This document shows positions 1 to 8,122 of a stretch of DNA of 64,000 nucleotides, in pieces. Position 1 is the stretch's first letter. The number at the start of each line of letters is the position of its first letter. The position numbers and the translations under genes are program-made. The stretch is from Pelagibius sp. CAU 1746. GTDB taxonomy: Bacteria > Pseudomonadota > Alphaproteobacteria > Kiloniellales > Kiloniellaceae. The notes beneath the pieces were generated by a model. That model searched no databases. It had not been told where the DNA came from and worked only from the letters and a program-made list of their open reading frames with translations. Location: positions 2,542,001-2,606,000 of the forward strand of contig NZ_JBDOQT010000001.1 of assembly GCF_039839785.1 (NCBI RefSeq), in the 5' to 3' direction.

Positions 1-1
1 C

Positions 2-310
2 GGCGACCGCGACGTCGAGATCTCGATCCCGCACGTCGAGCGCTGGAGCGGTTACACCCCGGTACTGGTCGACGACATCGTCTCGAGCGGGCGGACCCTG
101 ATCGAAACGCTCGGGCACCTCCGGCGGGCCGGGCTGGCGCCGGCGGTCTGCGTCGCGGTGCACGGTATTTTCGCGGGCGCTGCCTACAGGGAACTGCTCG
201 CCGCAGGCGCCAGCCGGGTCGTGACGACCAACACGCTATGCCATGAGAGTAATGAAATAGATGTGGTGCCGCTCCTGGCGGAAGGGGTCCGCCGGCTGGA
301 TGCGGGCTAG
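2..310 (+). CDS. Ribose-phosphate pyrophosphokinase-like protein, C-terminal part
   Basis: The 5' part is cut off by the window edge; 102 residues and the stop are visible. The segment VLVDDIVSSGRT (about residues 20-31 of the visible part) is the PRPP-binding loop of type I phosphoribosyltransferases and PRPP synthetases. The tail, with VCVAVHGIF and RVVTTNT, matches the C-terminal half of PRPP synthetases, where a conserved TNT/TNS segment follows the last beta strand. The expected reaction is ribose 5-phosphate + ATP to PRPP + AMP in the cytoplasm. Divergent PRPP-synthetase paralogues are common in Alphaproteobacteria, so this need not be the housekeeping prs. The gene lies just outside the att-like repeat at 424, so it belongs to the chromosomal flank, not the island. 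Confidence 0.85.
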   Translation, partial: GDRDVEISIPHVERWSGYTPVLVDDIVSSGRTLIETLGHLRRAGLAPAVCVAVHGIFAGAAYRELLAAGASRVVTTNTLCHESNEIDVVPLLAEGVRRLDAG

Positions 311-423
311 GCGCGGTCTGCCGCGGTCCGCGCGGGACAGGCCGCCGAAAAACGGGCCATGGCGGGCAATTCTTCCCTGGGCCATTCGATTTTTGTCGTG
401 AAGACAATAACTTAAGGGGGGGA

Positions 424-451
424 TGGCTGGGGGACCTGGATTCGAACCAGG
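424..451 (-). repeat. att-like direct repeat: duplicate of tRNA-Gln 3' end
   Basis: These 28 bases are identical, in the same orientation, to 22114-22141, the T-arm, 3' acceptor strand, discriminator and CCA of the tRNA-Gln gene. Identity stops abruptly at 452. There is no D-arm or anticodon arm here, so this is not a tRNA gene. A duplicated tRNA 3' end in direct orientation is the signature left by tyrosine-integrase integration at a tRNA, so this is read as the distal att site of the island at 452-22113. Confidence 0.85.
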
Positions 452-1209
452 ATTAACCATAACTATCTGATTTCGCAGCCATTTTGGCGAGCGCCGGAAG
501 CCAATGTGTCACACCGTTGTGGCACAGTCCAGTGCCTTTGCCGCAAATGCGATCGTTCCGCGGAATCGCCGATCGAGGGCGCAGGTGCCGGGGTGTGCGG
601 CCCGTTCCCGGAAAGGCGGAGTCCACGGCCGGAGTGCCAGGCGGGGAGGTGCGCACCTCGCATTGATCGAGCTGGGTCATTCGCGGCGGTTCCCTCCGGG
701 CAGTGCTCTGCCTCCGATTGTACCTACGAGCGCCTGGTCGGCAGTGACTTCCGCTGAGGGGTGGAGAGTCGACATCACCTCCGGCCGTTGGCGACTTCCG
801 TCTTTGACCCAAGGCGGAAATTCATTTGCGGGTGGCCTGCCAGAAGGGTGGGCGAAGACTGCCTCTAGATCACGCAGTTCTCCGACAAAAATCTTGTTGA
901 GGAATAGGTCGGAGGATCTGACTTCAGATACCCGAAAGAATTCCAATGGCTCAAACCACCAAGTGGAAGTTGCAGGAAAGTGGTTTGGTTGAAGAACCTT
1001 TGCCGGTGCCTGTCAAGCTCCCGTTCATGATTACGGCATGCAGTTCACCGTCAGAGAGCTATCACGAGGACCCGCGCTGAGTAGATTCCGAGGCTATGTC
1101 AGTGGTTCGTCGCCTCATAGCCTGCGACGAATGGTGACGACCCTGTCGGCTCGCGGGAAGTGTTCCCCGGTAGACCTAAAGGGATACCCGTTGCCAGCGG
1201 AGAACTACC
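452..1209. other. Gene-poor left end of the island (758 bp)
   Basis: Several open frames cross this stretch on both strands, but their translations are Arg/Pro/Ser-rich, overlap each other and match nothing recognisable. The only structure seen is at the att-proximal end: a short hairpin at about 484-504 and the paired palindromes at 505-526. The rest may be decayed mobility DNA. Confidence 0.5.
505..526. promoter_or_regulatory. Paired TGTG-N-CACA palindromes, left island end
   Basis: TGTGTCACA (505-513) and TGTGGCACA (518-526) start 13 bp apart, 53 bp inside the left att repeat. A pair with the same spacing lies at the right end (22032-22053). Recombinase arm-type or excisionase binding is a possible role; no protein partner is known here. 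Confidence 0.4.
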
Positions 1210-1368
1210 ATGTCCCTCGGGACCATCCTGATCGTCATCCTGCTGCTCATGCTTTTGGGTGTCCTGCCCACATGGTCGCATAGCGCCAACTGGGGATACC
1301 TGCCGAGCGGCGGGATCGGCCTGTTACTCGTTGTGTTCGTCGTCTTGGTGTTGGTTGGGCGAATCTAG
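1210..1368 (+). CDS. DUF3309 family small membrane protein
   Basis: A 52-residue protein that begins MSLGTILIVILLLMLLGVLP and ends with a second hydrophobic stretch and GRI. The pattern of a hydrophobic N-terminus, a central TWxxSxNWGYLPSGG segment and a C-terminal LLLVVFVVLVLVGRI is that of DUF3309, a family of tiny inner-membrane proteins in Alphaproteobacteria and relatives that often sits among stress genes. A purine-rich AGCGGAGAA lies just upstream of the ATG. The function of the family is unknown. It stands alone, with no close neighbour in the same direction for 450 bp. The match to family features over nearly the full length makes it a confident call despite its size. Confidence 0.85.
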   Translation: MSLGTILIVILLLMLLGVLPTWSHSANWGYLPSGGIGLLLVVFVVLVLVGRI

Positions 1369-1835
1369 CGGACCGTGGCGCTTGCCTGCGAGTACGTACG
1401 GCATTGCTGACTGGCCGCCGCTGTCGGCGAGCCGCTGTCGAGTTACGGCCGGCAGAGAATCCTCGAACCCTCGACCAGGCAGCGAGTGATAATCGCCGGC
1501 ATGAAACATCGAAAGCGCAGACCATGACGCTGACCAGGAAGTACGGGTTCGCGGCGGTGCCGGATGTCCACCAGGCGAGGGAAAGCACCATTGGACTGAC
1601 ACGCTACCTGACCGTCCTCATGGAAATGCATAGCGGCCGACGGTCGCCTAGGGTGGACTTGGCTTGTGCGAACGATTGGCCCGTTCCGGACCTGGTCACG
1701 CGGTGACGCGACGGAACAGCAAAGAAACCTTGTGAGTGTTTTCCGATGCTGTCCGGGAACACAGGCAAGGACTATTTTTGCTCCAGTTGATCTTTAAGAC
1801 AACGAACAATCATGCTTAGCAGAAGGGGAAACTCA
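1369..1835. other. Intergenic region with no recognisable gene (467 bp)
   Basis: No reading frame here gives a plausible protein. The final 100 bases are comparatively AT-rich, as a promoter for the following OmpA lipoprotein would be, but no sigma-factor consensus can be assigned with confidence. Confidence 0.5.
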
Positions 1836-2894
1836 ATGCTTACATACAAAATCCTCTCGTGTCTCACTGCTGCCCTGCTCGTCGGCGCCTGTTCCGATCT
1901 CGGACCAAGCTTCGTCGTCGGCGGCGATCAGGATAGGGCCAGGGCGCTTGCGCCGGTGGCCGATCCCTTTCAGCAGGCGCTGGTCGACGGCTATACGAAG
2001 AATGCCGACGATGAGTACTACCAAGGAAACTACCGCACAGCCGATTTGTACTATCTGAAGGCGATCGCGACGGCGAACGATAAGAACACCGTCATGGAGC
2101 AGCCGAACTCCTGGACCGTGGCGACCGGTGATCGCGCCCGGGGGCTGCATGGGGCCGACAAGCAGTCGGCGGAGACCATGCGCGATAACCTGGCGCCTTG
2201 GATCGCGGCCAACAGGCAAAGCAATCCACATGCGGCGGCAGCGCAGCAGCTGAAGTACGATTGCTGGATCGAGCAAATGTCCGAGCAGCAATACAATCAG
2301 GCAGCCATATGCGGCCCCACCCTGCAGACCGCGGCGGCCCCGGCCCCTGCCGCAGCGCCACCGCCGGCGCCGACAGCTTCACTTTGCATGCAGGATCCTA
2401 GCGGCTACAACGAGAGTGGCACGCTTTGCAGGGTCAGCGTCGTTAGGTTCGCCTTCGACCGCTATGGTCTGCTGCAGCCAGGGCAGAACAGCGTCGGCGG
2501 CCAGACGGCTGCGGATCAGGACGCGGCGCTCGACCAGATACTGAGCCAGGTGAAGACGATCAAGCCGGCCCGGATCGACGTCATGGGGCGTACCGACTCG
2601 AGCGGGACGAATGACTACAATTACGGGCTTTCCGACTGCCGGGCGCGCTCGGTGGTCGCTGCGCTGCGGGCCCGCGGCTTGCCGGCAAGTGTGGAAACCC
2701 GGATCATACCCATGGGTCAGACCGACCTGATCCTGCCGACCGGTAACGGTGTCCGTGAAGCGCAGAACCGAGTGGTCTTGGTGGCTTACCAGACCGACCG
2801 CAACGCCGCCTTGGCGGCACGGCCTGAAATGGCCCCGAAGCGGGACGCATTCGGGTGCGGCACGTCGCGCCATCCCTTCCCGCCGCTCAACTGA
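1836..2894 (+). CDS. OmpA-family peptidoglycan-associated lipoprotein
   Basis: A 352-residue protein. The ATG at 1836 is chosen over the in-frame ATG at 1812 because AAGGGGA lies 6-12 bases before it and it starts directly at a lipoprotein signal peptide (MLTYKILSCLTAALLVGAC, lipobox VGAC). The middle part holds a short tetratricopeptide-like YYQGNYRTADLYYLKAI segment and an Ala/Pro-rich linker. The last 130 residues form an OmpA C-terminal domain (VVRFAFDRYGL, MGRTDSSG, LSDCRARSV, NRVVLVAY), which in this family binds peptidoglycan. It is therefore expected to be anchored in the outer membrane and to tether it to the wall. It is transcribed alone and followed by a strong terminator at 2916. 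Confidence 0.85.
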   Translation: MLTYKILSCLTAALLVGACSDLGPSFVVGGDQDRARALAPVADPFQQALVDGYTKNADDEYYQGNYRTADLYYLKAIATANDKNTVMEQPNSWTVATGDRARGLHGADKQSAETMRDNLAPWIAANRQSNPHAAAAQQLKYDCWIEQMSEQQYNQAAICGPTLQTAAAPAPAAAPPPAPTASLCMQDPSGYNESGTLCRVSVVRFAFDRYGLLQPGQNSVGGQTAADQDAALDQILSQVKTIKPARIDVMGRTDSSGTNDYNYGLSDCRARSVVAALRARGLPASVETRIIPMGQTDLILPTGNGVREAQNRVVLVAYQTDRNAALAARPEMAPKRDAFGCGTSRHPFPPLN

Positions 2895-2915
2895 GCAGAC
2901 TGCACAACTACCCCT

Positions 2916-2956
2916 CCGGGGCGGGCCGGTTCGCCGGCACGCCCCGGTCTTTGTTT
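2916..2956 (+). terminator. Rho-independent terminator after the OmpA lipoprotein
   Basis: CCGGGGCG (2916-2923) pairs with CGCCCCGG (2940-2947). Inside it GCCGG pairs with CCGGC around a TTCG tetraloop (2930-2933). The run TCTTTGTTT follows at 2948-2956. It lies 22 bp after the stop at 2894. Confidence 0.85.
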
Positions 2957-3032
2957 GCGCCGGCCGCGAGGGTTTGGAGCAGGGCGAAGAATTCGGTGAA
3001 GGTGACGCAGATCCGCGCCTGGAGGCACCCGA

Positions 3033-4073
3033 TTACTTAGCGTCGGTGGTGGCACTCGGTGCCGGGCCACACGCGCTTTCGCTCGCTTCCCGGAACGTCA
3101 TCATCCTGCCGCGTTTCTCGTCCCACAAGACGAAGTTCAGGGCGCGAAGGCTTTCAAGGAAGGATAGTGTCGGAACGTCGCAGAACGTTGCGATCCTTTT
3201 ATGGCATTCCTGGAGCCAGTAGTTCGGGACGCGTGGATTGAGGTGATGGATGTGATGGAATCCGATGTTGCCGGTGAACCACTGAAGGACCTTCGGGAGC
3301 CGCAGGTAGGTCGAGCTCTTCAAGGCCGCCGTCGTCGGATCCCAGGCGGCGTGTCGGCTCCACAGCGTTCTCTCCCCGCGGTGCTGTACCGAAAACAGCC
3401 AGACACCGATGATCGAAGCGATGACCAGAACCGGGATCTGCACCGCGGCCACACGGTCGTAGCCAAGCAGGAGGCCGAGGCCGCCCAGGGCCAGCACGAG
3501 CGCCAGGCTGGTCAGGTGTATCAGCCTGCGTTCCCGCCGCCAGGACTTCGGCATGTCGAAGGGCAGGCGATAGAGCAGGATGAAAATGAACGGCGGCAGC
3601 AGGACGTTGGCAACCAGCGGATGCCGTGTCACGCGGTACCACCAACGGCTTCGCGGGCTCAATGCCCGGTACTCCTCGACAGTCAGGCAGGAGGAATAGA
3701 TGTCGGCCCCGCTCTGGCGGCGGTCGAGATCGTTCCAGACACCGTGATGACCCGCGTGCTGCCGGCGCCAGGACGCATAGGGCGTGAAGGTGAACAGGCT
3801 GCAGGCGAGACCGACGGCGTCGTTGGTGAGGCGCGAGCGGAAAAACGCGTGGTGGCCGCAGTCATGCTGAATGATGAAGATACGTACCAGGAAGCCGGCG
3901 GCCAGCGGTACGAGAGTGAGCGCCAGCCAGTACGAGACGTCGACGAGAGCATAGATGGCAGCGCAGGATATGCAGAATCCGCCGAACGACGTCACCACTT
4001 GGAGGACGCTCTTACGCAGCACGGGGGCTTGGAACTGTGCCAGCTCTCTGGCGATGGTCTTCCGATCGGCCAT
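3033..4073 (-). CDS. Fatty acid desaturase
   Basis: A 346-residue integral membrane protein of the membrane-bound desaturase family. These enzymes introduce double bonds into acyl chains using a di-iron centre, with electrons from ferredoxin or cytochrome partners. The three histidine boxes are present: HDCGHH at about residue 70, HAGHH at 106-110 and HHIHH at 273-277. Hydrophobic stretches lie near residues 40-68, 153-170 and 190-230. The ATG at 4073 is preferred; a GTG at 4082 would add three residues. It is a lone minus-strand gene in the island, with no reductase or ferredoxin beside it. Together with the cyclopropane synthase at 14938 it suggests the island changes membrane lipid composition. 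The regiospecificity cannot be read from the sequence. Confidence 0.88.
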   Translation of the reverse strand: MADRKTIARELAQFQAPVLRKSVLQVVTSFGGFCISCAAIYALVDVSYWLALTLVPLAAGFLVRIFIIQHDCGHHAFFRSRLTNDAVGLACSLFTFTPYASWRRQHAGHHGVWNDLDRRQSGADIYSSCLTVEEYRALSPRSRWWYRVTRHPLVANVLLPPFIFILLYRLPFDMPKSWRRERRLIHLTSLALVLALGGLGLLLGYDRVAAVQIPVLVIASIIGVWLFSVQHRGERTLWSRHAAWDPTTAALKSSTYLRLPKVLQWFTGNIGFHHIHHLNPRVPNYWLQECHKRIATFCDVPTLSFLESLRALNFVLWDEKRGRMMTFREASESACGPAPSATTDAK

Positions 4074-4543
4074 GGGTCCCACTTGTCATTACGGCGGCGG
4101 GGTGGTCACAAGAAGCAGACGAATGAAACGGCCCCGACCCTGGCGTGCAAAACGACGCCGCGGATGATTGCGTTGGCTTTTCGCCGCTGTAAGCACGGTT
4201 TTTCTAACGGCATCTCGCTCTCATTCTGCTCTGATGATAGCATATCCAGCAATAATTTAGGTCGCGCTTCTATTGACTTCTTCAATAGCTATACGCCCGG
4301 GTGGACGTTCCGAGCGGCAAGCGGGCATAGGTAGTTTCCGAGGGGTGTCGTGGCGTTTCTTGTGTCCGGGATTATCTCCCGGCACCATCGTTGAATGGCG
4401 GAGGTTATGCCGTTGACCTGGTTCAATGAAGGAACTCGCATCCGGGCCCGAGGCAGTGCTTGGCCGCGATTGTACGATGAGCCGGTCAGTGACGCGGCCG
4501 AGCCACAGGCGTCAGACATGCCGGTGGACCGGTCATTCGGGGC
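4074..4543. other. Divergent intergenic region (470 bp)
   Basis: It separates the minus-strand desaturase from the plus-strand DUF6134 gene and must carry both promoters. A patch at about 4185-4290 is clearly AT-richer than its surroundings. No coding frame or RNA gene is recognisable. Confidence 0.5.
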
Positions 4544-5212
4544 ATGGCCGCTGTGTTGACTCGTCGTCAGATCCTCTTCCAGAGTGCCGCAGCGGGCGTG
4601 GCACCGCTTCTCAGTCCTGCCTCATTCGCTCACGCCGAGGAGCGGGACACGCTGCGATTTCGTGCCCTTTTGCAAGGGACGTCGATCGGTGAGCATCAGG
4701 TTGCTTTCCGTCGCGAGGGCGACCGCTTGACGGTCGAGACGCAGATCGACATCACCGCCCGGTTCCTCTTCTTCGACTTGTTCCGCTTGCAGCACGCGGC
4801 ACTGGAGGTATGGCTGGGGGATCGACTGGTTTCCGTCACCAGCACAACGAACCACGATGGCGTCCACTTGGAAGTTTACGGCGAGGCGATCGAAGGCGGG
4901 TTCCGAATCGTCGGTGAAGGCGGTCCCTTTCTCGCTGCGGGCAACCTCCTGACGTCGAACTCCTTGTGGAACAGCCGGATCGTTCGTGAGACCCGGTTGA
5001 TTGACGTCCAGCATGGAGGCGAAGTCGGCATGATCGCCCGACTGCTGGGTAACGAGCAGATTGTCACGCAGCAGGGTCTCATAGACGCGAGGCGGTACCA
5101 GCTGATAACGCCCTACTATGCCGGCAGCGTGTACTACGACGCCGATGAGCGCTGGGTTAAGGCGCTGGTCGAGTTGAAAGGAGAAACCCTCGAATATGTG
5201 CCAGCATCGTAA
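4544..5212 (+). CDS. DUF6134 family exported protein
   Basis: A 222-residue protein with a twin-arginine-like signal (LTRRQILFQSAAAGVAPLL, cleavage probably after SFAHA), so it is probably periplasmic. The mature part is a single beta-rich domain: the run from GTSIGEHQVAF through VETQIDITARFLFFDLFRL to the C-terminal RWVKALVELKGETLEYV fits the DUF6134 pattern, a family without assigned activity. The next gene overlaps its end by 17 bp with its own ribosome-binding site inside this gene, so the two are probably translated together. The neighbour is a TRAP-type TAXI receptor, which hints at a shared periplasmic role, but the substrate is unknown. Confidence 0.7.
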   Translation: MAAVLTRRQILFQSAAAGVAPLLSPASFAHAEERDTLRFRALLQGTSIGEHQVAFRREGDRLTVETQIDITARFLFFDLFRLQHAALEVWLGDRLVSVTSTTNHDGVHLEVYGEAIEGGFRIVGEGGPFLAAGNLLTSNSLWNSRIVRETRLIDVQHGGEVGMIARLLGNEQIVTQQGLIDARRYQLITPYYAGSVYYDADERWVKALVELKGETLEYVPAS

Positions 5213-6209
5213 AGCGGTCCCGAGCGGCCGCCCCGCGAACCGGCTTGCGGTCATGCTGTGCGGCGTGGCCGCCTTGGTTGTCATCGAAACAGGTTGTGCA
5301 CAGGTAACCAAGCGGCCGGACGTGGTGATTGGCACGGCTACGCCGGTCGATATCGACTATCCCTTCGGTGCCTCGATTTGCCGGCTGTTCAATCTCGAGA
5401 TGGCGCGCCACGGACTGCGATGCGCCGAACAGTTCTCGGCAGGACCTGTGGCCAATGTTGAGTCGCTGCGGGGCGATCGAATCGATTTAGGTATCGTGAC
5501 CTCTGACGTCCTCGCGGATGCCGTGGCAGGGCGGGAAACCTTTGCTGCATCGGGCGCCACCGGCGACTTGCGCGTTCTCTTCTCCGGGCATCTCGACGTC
5601 CTGACGTTGGTGGTACACCAGGACGCTGGAATCAGATCCGCGGCGGATCTGCGCGGCAAGCGTATCAGTATCGGACCGCCTGGGACGCGCCAGAGGTCTG
5701 CAATGGAGCGCGTCATCCCCGCTCTTGGCTTGGAAAGGAACGATTTTGCCGAGTCCTTGGAACTGTCATCCGCAGAACAGAACCGTGCGTTCTGCGCGAA
5801 CGAAGTCGACGCGATTGTCTATTCTGTCGGCCATCCGAATGGTCTCATTCGAGATGCGACGCTTACTTGTCACGGCGTGCTGATCGACGTCAGCGGCCCG
5901 GCTATCGACCGGATGCTGACGGAGTATAGGGCCTACGAGCGCGTCGTAATTCCCGGTGGCACCTATCTTGGCAACCCCGCGGATGTCCAAACCATCGGTG
6001 TGCGTGCCGTGGTTGTCGCCACCACGCTCATGTCCGACGCCGTGGCTTATGAGGTCACCCGGGCGGTCTTCGACAATCTCGAGGATTTTCGAAGGCTGCA
6101 CCCCACTTTCCAGGAGTTGACCGTCGAGGAGATGGCCCATGGGATCGGAGGCGCGCCGGTGCACGCAGGAGCCGCGCGCTACTATCGCAAACATGGTTGG
6201 CAGCCGTAA
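5196..6209 (+). CDS. TAXI family TRAP transporter solute-binding protein
   Basis: A 337-residue protein. A hydrophobic segment (LAVMLCGVAALVVIETGC) is either a lipoprotein signal with a GC lipobox or an uncleaved signal. The remainder has the TAXI receptor layout: IGTATPVDIDYPFGASICRLFN near the start, then LRGDRIDLGIVTSDV, DLRGKRISIGPPGTRQR, a section about NEVDAIVYSVGHPNG, and GTYLGNPADVQTIGVRAVVVA. These receptors bind small solutes and pass them to DctQM-type permeases. No permease gene lies nearby, so it may be an orphan receptor or serve a permease elsewhere. The start is supported by AAAGGAGAAA inside the upstream gene, and a strong terminator follows. Confidence 0.85.
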   Translation: MCQHRKAVPSGRPANRLAVMLCGVAALVVIETGCAQVTKRPDVVIGTATPVDIDYPFGASICRLFNLEMARHGLRCAEQFSAGPVANVESLRGDRIDLGIVTSDVLADAVAGRETFAASGATGDLRVLFSGHLDVLTLVVHQDAGIRSAADLRGKRISIGPPGTRQRSAMERVIPALGLERNDFAESLELSSAEQNRAFCANEVDAIVYSVGHPNGLIRDATLTCHGVLIDVSGPAIDRMLTEYRAYERVVIPGGTYLGNPADVQTIGVRAVVVATTLMSDAVAYEVTRAVFDNLEDFRRLHPTFQELTVEEMAHGIGGAPVHAGAARYYRKHGWQP

Positions 6210-6230
6210 GTCCCTGTACCTATAAGAAAA

Positions 6231-6264
6231 GCCCGCCCGGCGCTTGCGCACCGGGCGGGTTTTT
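6231..6264. terminator. Bidirectional Rho-independent terminator
   Basis: CCCGCCCGG (6232-6240) pairs with CCGGGCGGG (6251-6259). Five Ts follow on the plus strand, and CTTTTCTTAT follows on the minus strand. It sits between the convergent TAXI receptor (ends 6209) and collagen-like gene (ends 6293) and can serve both. Confidence 0.9.
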
Positions 6265-6292
6265 CAAAGACGTATTATAGGGGAATCGCGAT

Positions 6293-7240
6293 CTACCTGG
6301 CGGAGATGAGCAGCAGATTGACCTGTTGGTTACGCCGCAGGAGGGGATCGCCGATGGCGCCCGACTCGATCTTGTAGGCCGGGACCCCCGCCTGGATCAG
6401 GGAGTTGCGGACGGCAGCCACGCGCCGAGCCTCCAGGTCCTGGTTGCCCAGTTGGCCGTTGCTATCGATCCCGAGACGGAGGGACGGATTCTGGGCCATG
6501 TAGGTTGAGATCTCTGAAGCCTGCTTGGCATCGAAGAGGCTGACGTTCGACTGGCCGCTGCCGAAACTGAAGGCACGATAGGCGGTCCAGGCATTGACCA
6601 TCCCGACCGGACCTTGCGGGCCAGCCTGTCCGACCTGGCCTTGCTCGCCGGCGCTGCCGGCGGCCCCCAGCGCTCCGGTGCTACCGGCCATCGAAGAACC
6701 GGTCGATCCCGTCACACCCTGGGCGCCCTGCGCGCCGACTGCACCCTGACCACCCGCTGAACCAGCGGGGCCGACCAAGGTGGCGCCCTGTGTTCCAGCT
6801 GCTCCAGTCGGCCCCTGCGGACCAATCGGACCGGCAGGGCCGGTCGCGCCGGGCGCACCGATATATCCGGCACCCTGGGCGCCCGTGGCACCGGCGGCGC
6901 CTTGCGCGCCAGTCGGACCGACGGCGCCAACGGGCCCGCGGACGCCGACGACAACCTCACCCGGAACGCCGGCCGGGCCTGCCGCGCCGACCGGACCCAC
7001 AGGGCCGGCAACACCGGCGGCACCGGATGGGCCGGTCGCGCCATATCCCATGGCCCCGGTGGATCCCACCGGGCCCTGGGCGCCGGTGGCACCGGTCGGT
7101 CCGGTCGGACCGGTCGGTCCGACGAGACTGTTGGTCATGGCGGGCTGGCTGGTCGCTGGAACTACGGATGGTTCAGTGGCCTGCGAACTGCAACCCGCTG
7201 CGATCACGGCGACGGCCGCGAGAGATAGAGGGGTTCTCAT
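6293..7240 (-). CDS. Collagen-like lipoprotein with OmpA-like C-terminal domain
   Basis: A 315-residue protein. Residues 1-17 are a lipoprotein signal with lipobox AAGC. From about residue 40 to 215 it is built of Gly-X-Y triplets ([19 protein letters not shown] and similar) rich in Pro, Ala, Thr and Gln, with a few interruptions such as EVVVGVRG and GYIG. This is a bacterial collagen-like triple-helix region. The last 90 residues ([61 protein letters not shown]) resemble an OmpA peptidoglycan-associated domain. A trimeric fibre anchored between outer membrane and wall is the likely picture. The combination is unusual. Triplet-coding DNA of this kind is prone to slippage, so the copy number may vary among strains. 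Confidence 0.85.
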   Translation of the reverse strand: MRTPLSLAAVAVIAAGCSSQATEPSVVPATSQPAMTNSLVGPTGPTGPTGATGAQGPVGSTGAMGYGATGPSGAAGVAGPVGPVGAAGPAGVPGEVVVGVRGPVGAVGPTGAQGAAGATGAQGAGYIGAPGATGPAGPIGPQGPTGAAGTQGATLVGPAGSAGGQGAVGAQGAQGVTGSTGSSMAGSTGALGAAGSAGEQGQVGQAGPQGPVGMVNAWTAYRAFSFGSGQSNVSLFDAKQASEISTYMAQNPSLRLGIDSNGQLGNQDLEARRVAAVRNSLIQAGVPAYKIESGAIGDPLLRRNQQVNLLLISAR

Positions 7241-7615
7241 TGTGCTTCTCCTGGAAGTGAGAATGGGGGCTCGTTCGGCCTTTCGTTTACTCGGTTGGTC
7301 GATAGCCGGAAGCCCAGTGGTCGACCCTAGGGCAAGGCGCCGGGCTAGAGATAGAGCCGGAAATTACTCAGGAGACATTCCCGTTGTTTGCGAGTGGAAA
7401 GCATAGCGCCCGACCTTGTAGCAGGGAGCCGACCGGCAAACCTTGGGTGGCCCGCCCTTGCAGGCGGTAACCAATCAGCGGAGAGCCCTGCCTGAGTACA
7501 ATCCGGCTCTATCGGGAGCCGGAGCCTTGGCCCAGAGTGGTGCATACAGCCGAAGAGGAGCCGCCGCCGATCATGGCGGCGAGGGTCGCTTCGCCTGCCA
7601 CCCGGAGTACAGTCC
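7241..7615. other. Divergent intergenic region (375 bp)
   Basis: It lies between the collagen-like gene (minus) and the glycine-zipper lipoprotein (plus). Only frames that look like non-coding shadows are seen. Confidence 0.4.
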
Positions 7616-7861
7616 ATGAAATCGAATTCCTTGATTGCCTTGCTGTCCCTCTCGCTGCTCACCCTGAGTGCCTGCGGCAGCAGCACATCGGACCGCGCCC
7701 TCAGCGGCGCCGGAATAGGCGCTGGCGTCGGCCTTGTCGGCGGTGCGCTGGTCGGGGCACCGCTCACGGGCGCGGCCATCGGCGGCGCCGCTGGGGCTGG
7801 AGCCGGTGCGCTGACCGATGAAGACGACATCGATCTCGGCAAACCGTTCTGGCGCGACTAG
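7616..7861 (+). CDS. Glycine-zipper lipoprotein
   Basis: An 81-residue protein. The first 20 residues form a lipoprotein signal ending in the lipobox LSAC. It is followed by a Gly-rich hydrophobic region (GAGIGAGVGLVGGALVGAPL and GAAIGGAAGAGAGAL), typical of glycine-zipper segments that pack helices in the outer membrane. The acidic tail DEDDIDLGKPFWRD is short. Such proteins (YmgG/OmpA-associated type) are common in envelope-stress regulons, but no specific function can be assigned. A GGAG-containing leader precedes the ATG. No operon partner is seen. Confidence 0.75.
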   Translation: MKSNSLIALLSLSLLTLSACGSSTSDRALSGAGIGAGVGLVGGALVGAPLTGAAIGGAAGAGAGALTDEDDIDLGKPFWRD

Positions 7862-8122
7862 GGGCGCAGGCGGCCGCACCTGCTGGCGGCCCAGCCCAGT
7901 GCGGATAACCGCGCATGCCGCAGTAATGACAGGATGGCTCATTGTTGCCGGGCTGGAGTGCCGGCCATCTTCTGGTCGTCCGGCAAAACGTCGGCGCCGG
8001 AGGCCCGGTCACCGTCGGCCGCTGTGAGGCGGCCATGAAGGGCCACTCGCTGTTTCAAGGCGACTGTGCTACCCTAGGTTCTCACTGTCCTTGCAGGGAG
8101 AACACATCAGGAGAGCCGATGC

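Noticed and set aside
424-451. Considered as a second tRNA gene
   Set aside because: Only the T-arm and 3' acceptor strand are present; no D-arm, anticodon arm or 5' acceptor strand follows.
453-812. Minus-strand frame ending near the left att site, considered as an integrase tail
   Set aside because: The translation is Arg/Pro/Ser-rich and shows none of the R-H-R-Y integrase motifs; only the position would suit an integrase.
1700-1835. Possible EcfG-type (GGAAC...CGTT) stress promoter upstream of the OmpA lipoprotein
   Set aside because: GGAAC-like boxes are present but no correctly spaced -10 CGTT could be found here or upstream of the other stress genes inspected.
6780-7406. Plus-strand frame rich in Pro/Ala/Gly opposite the collagen-like gene
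   Set aside because: It is the complement of the Gly-X-Y repeat and has no signal or domain of its own.
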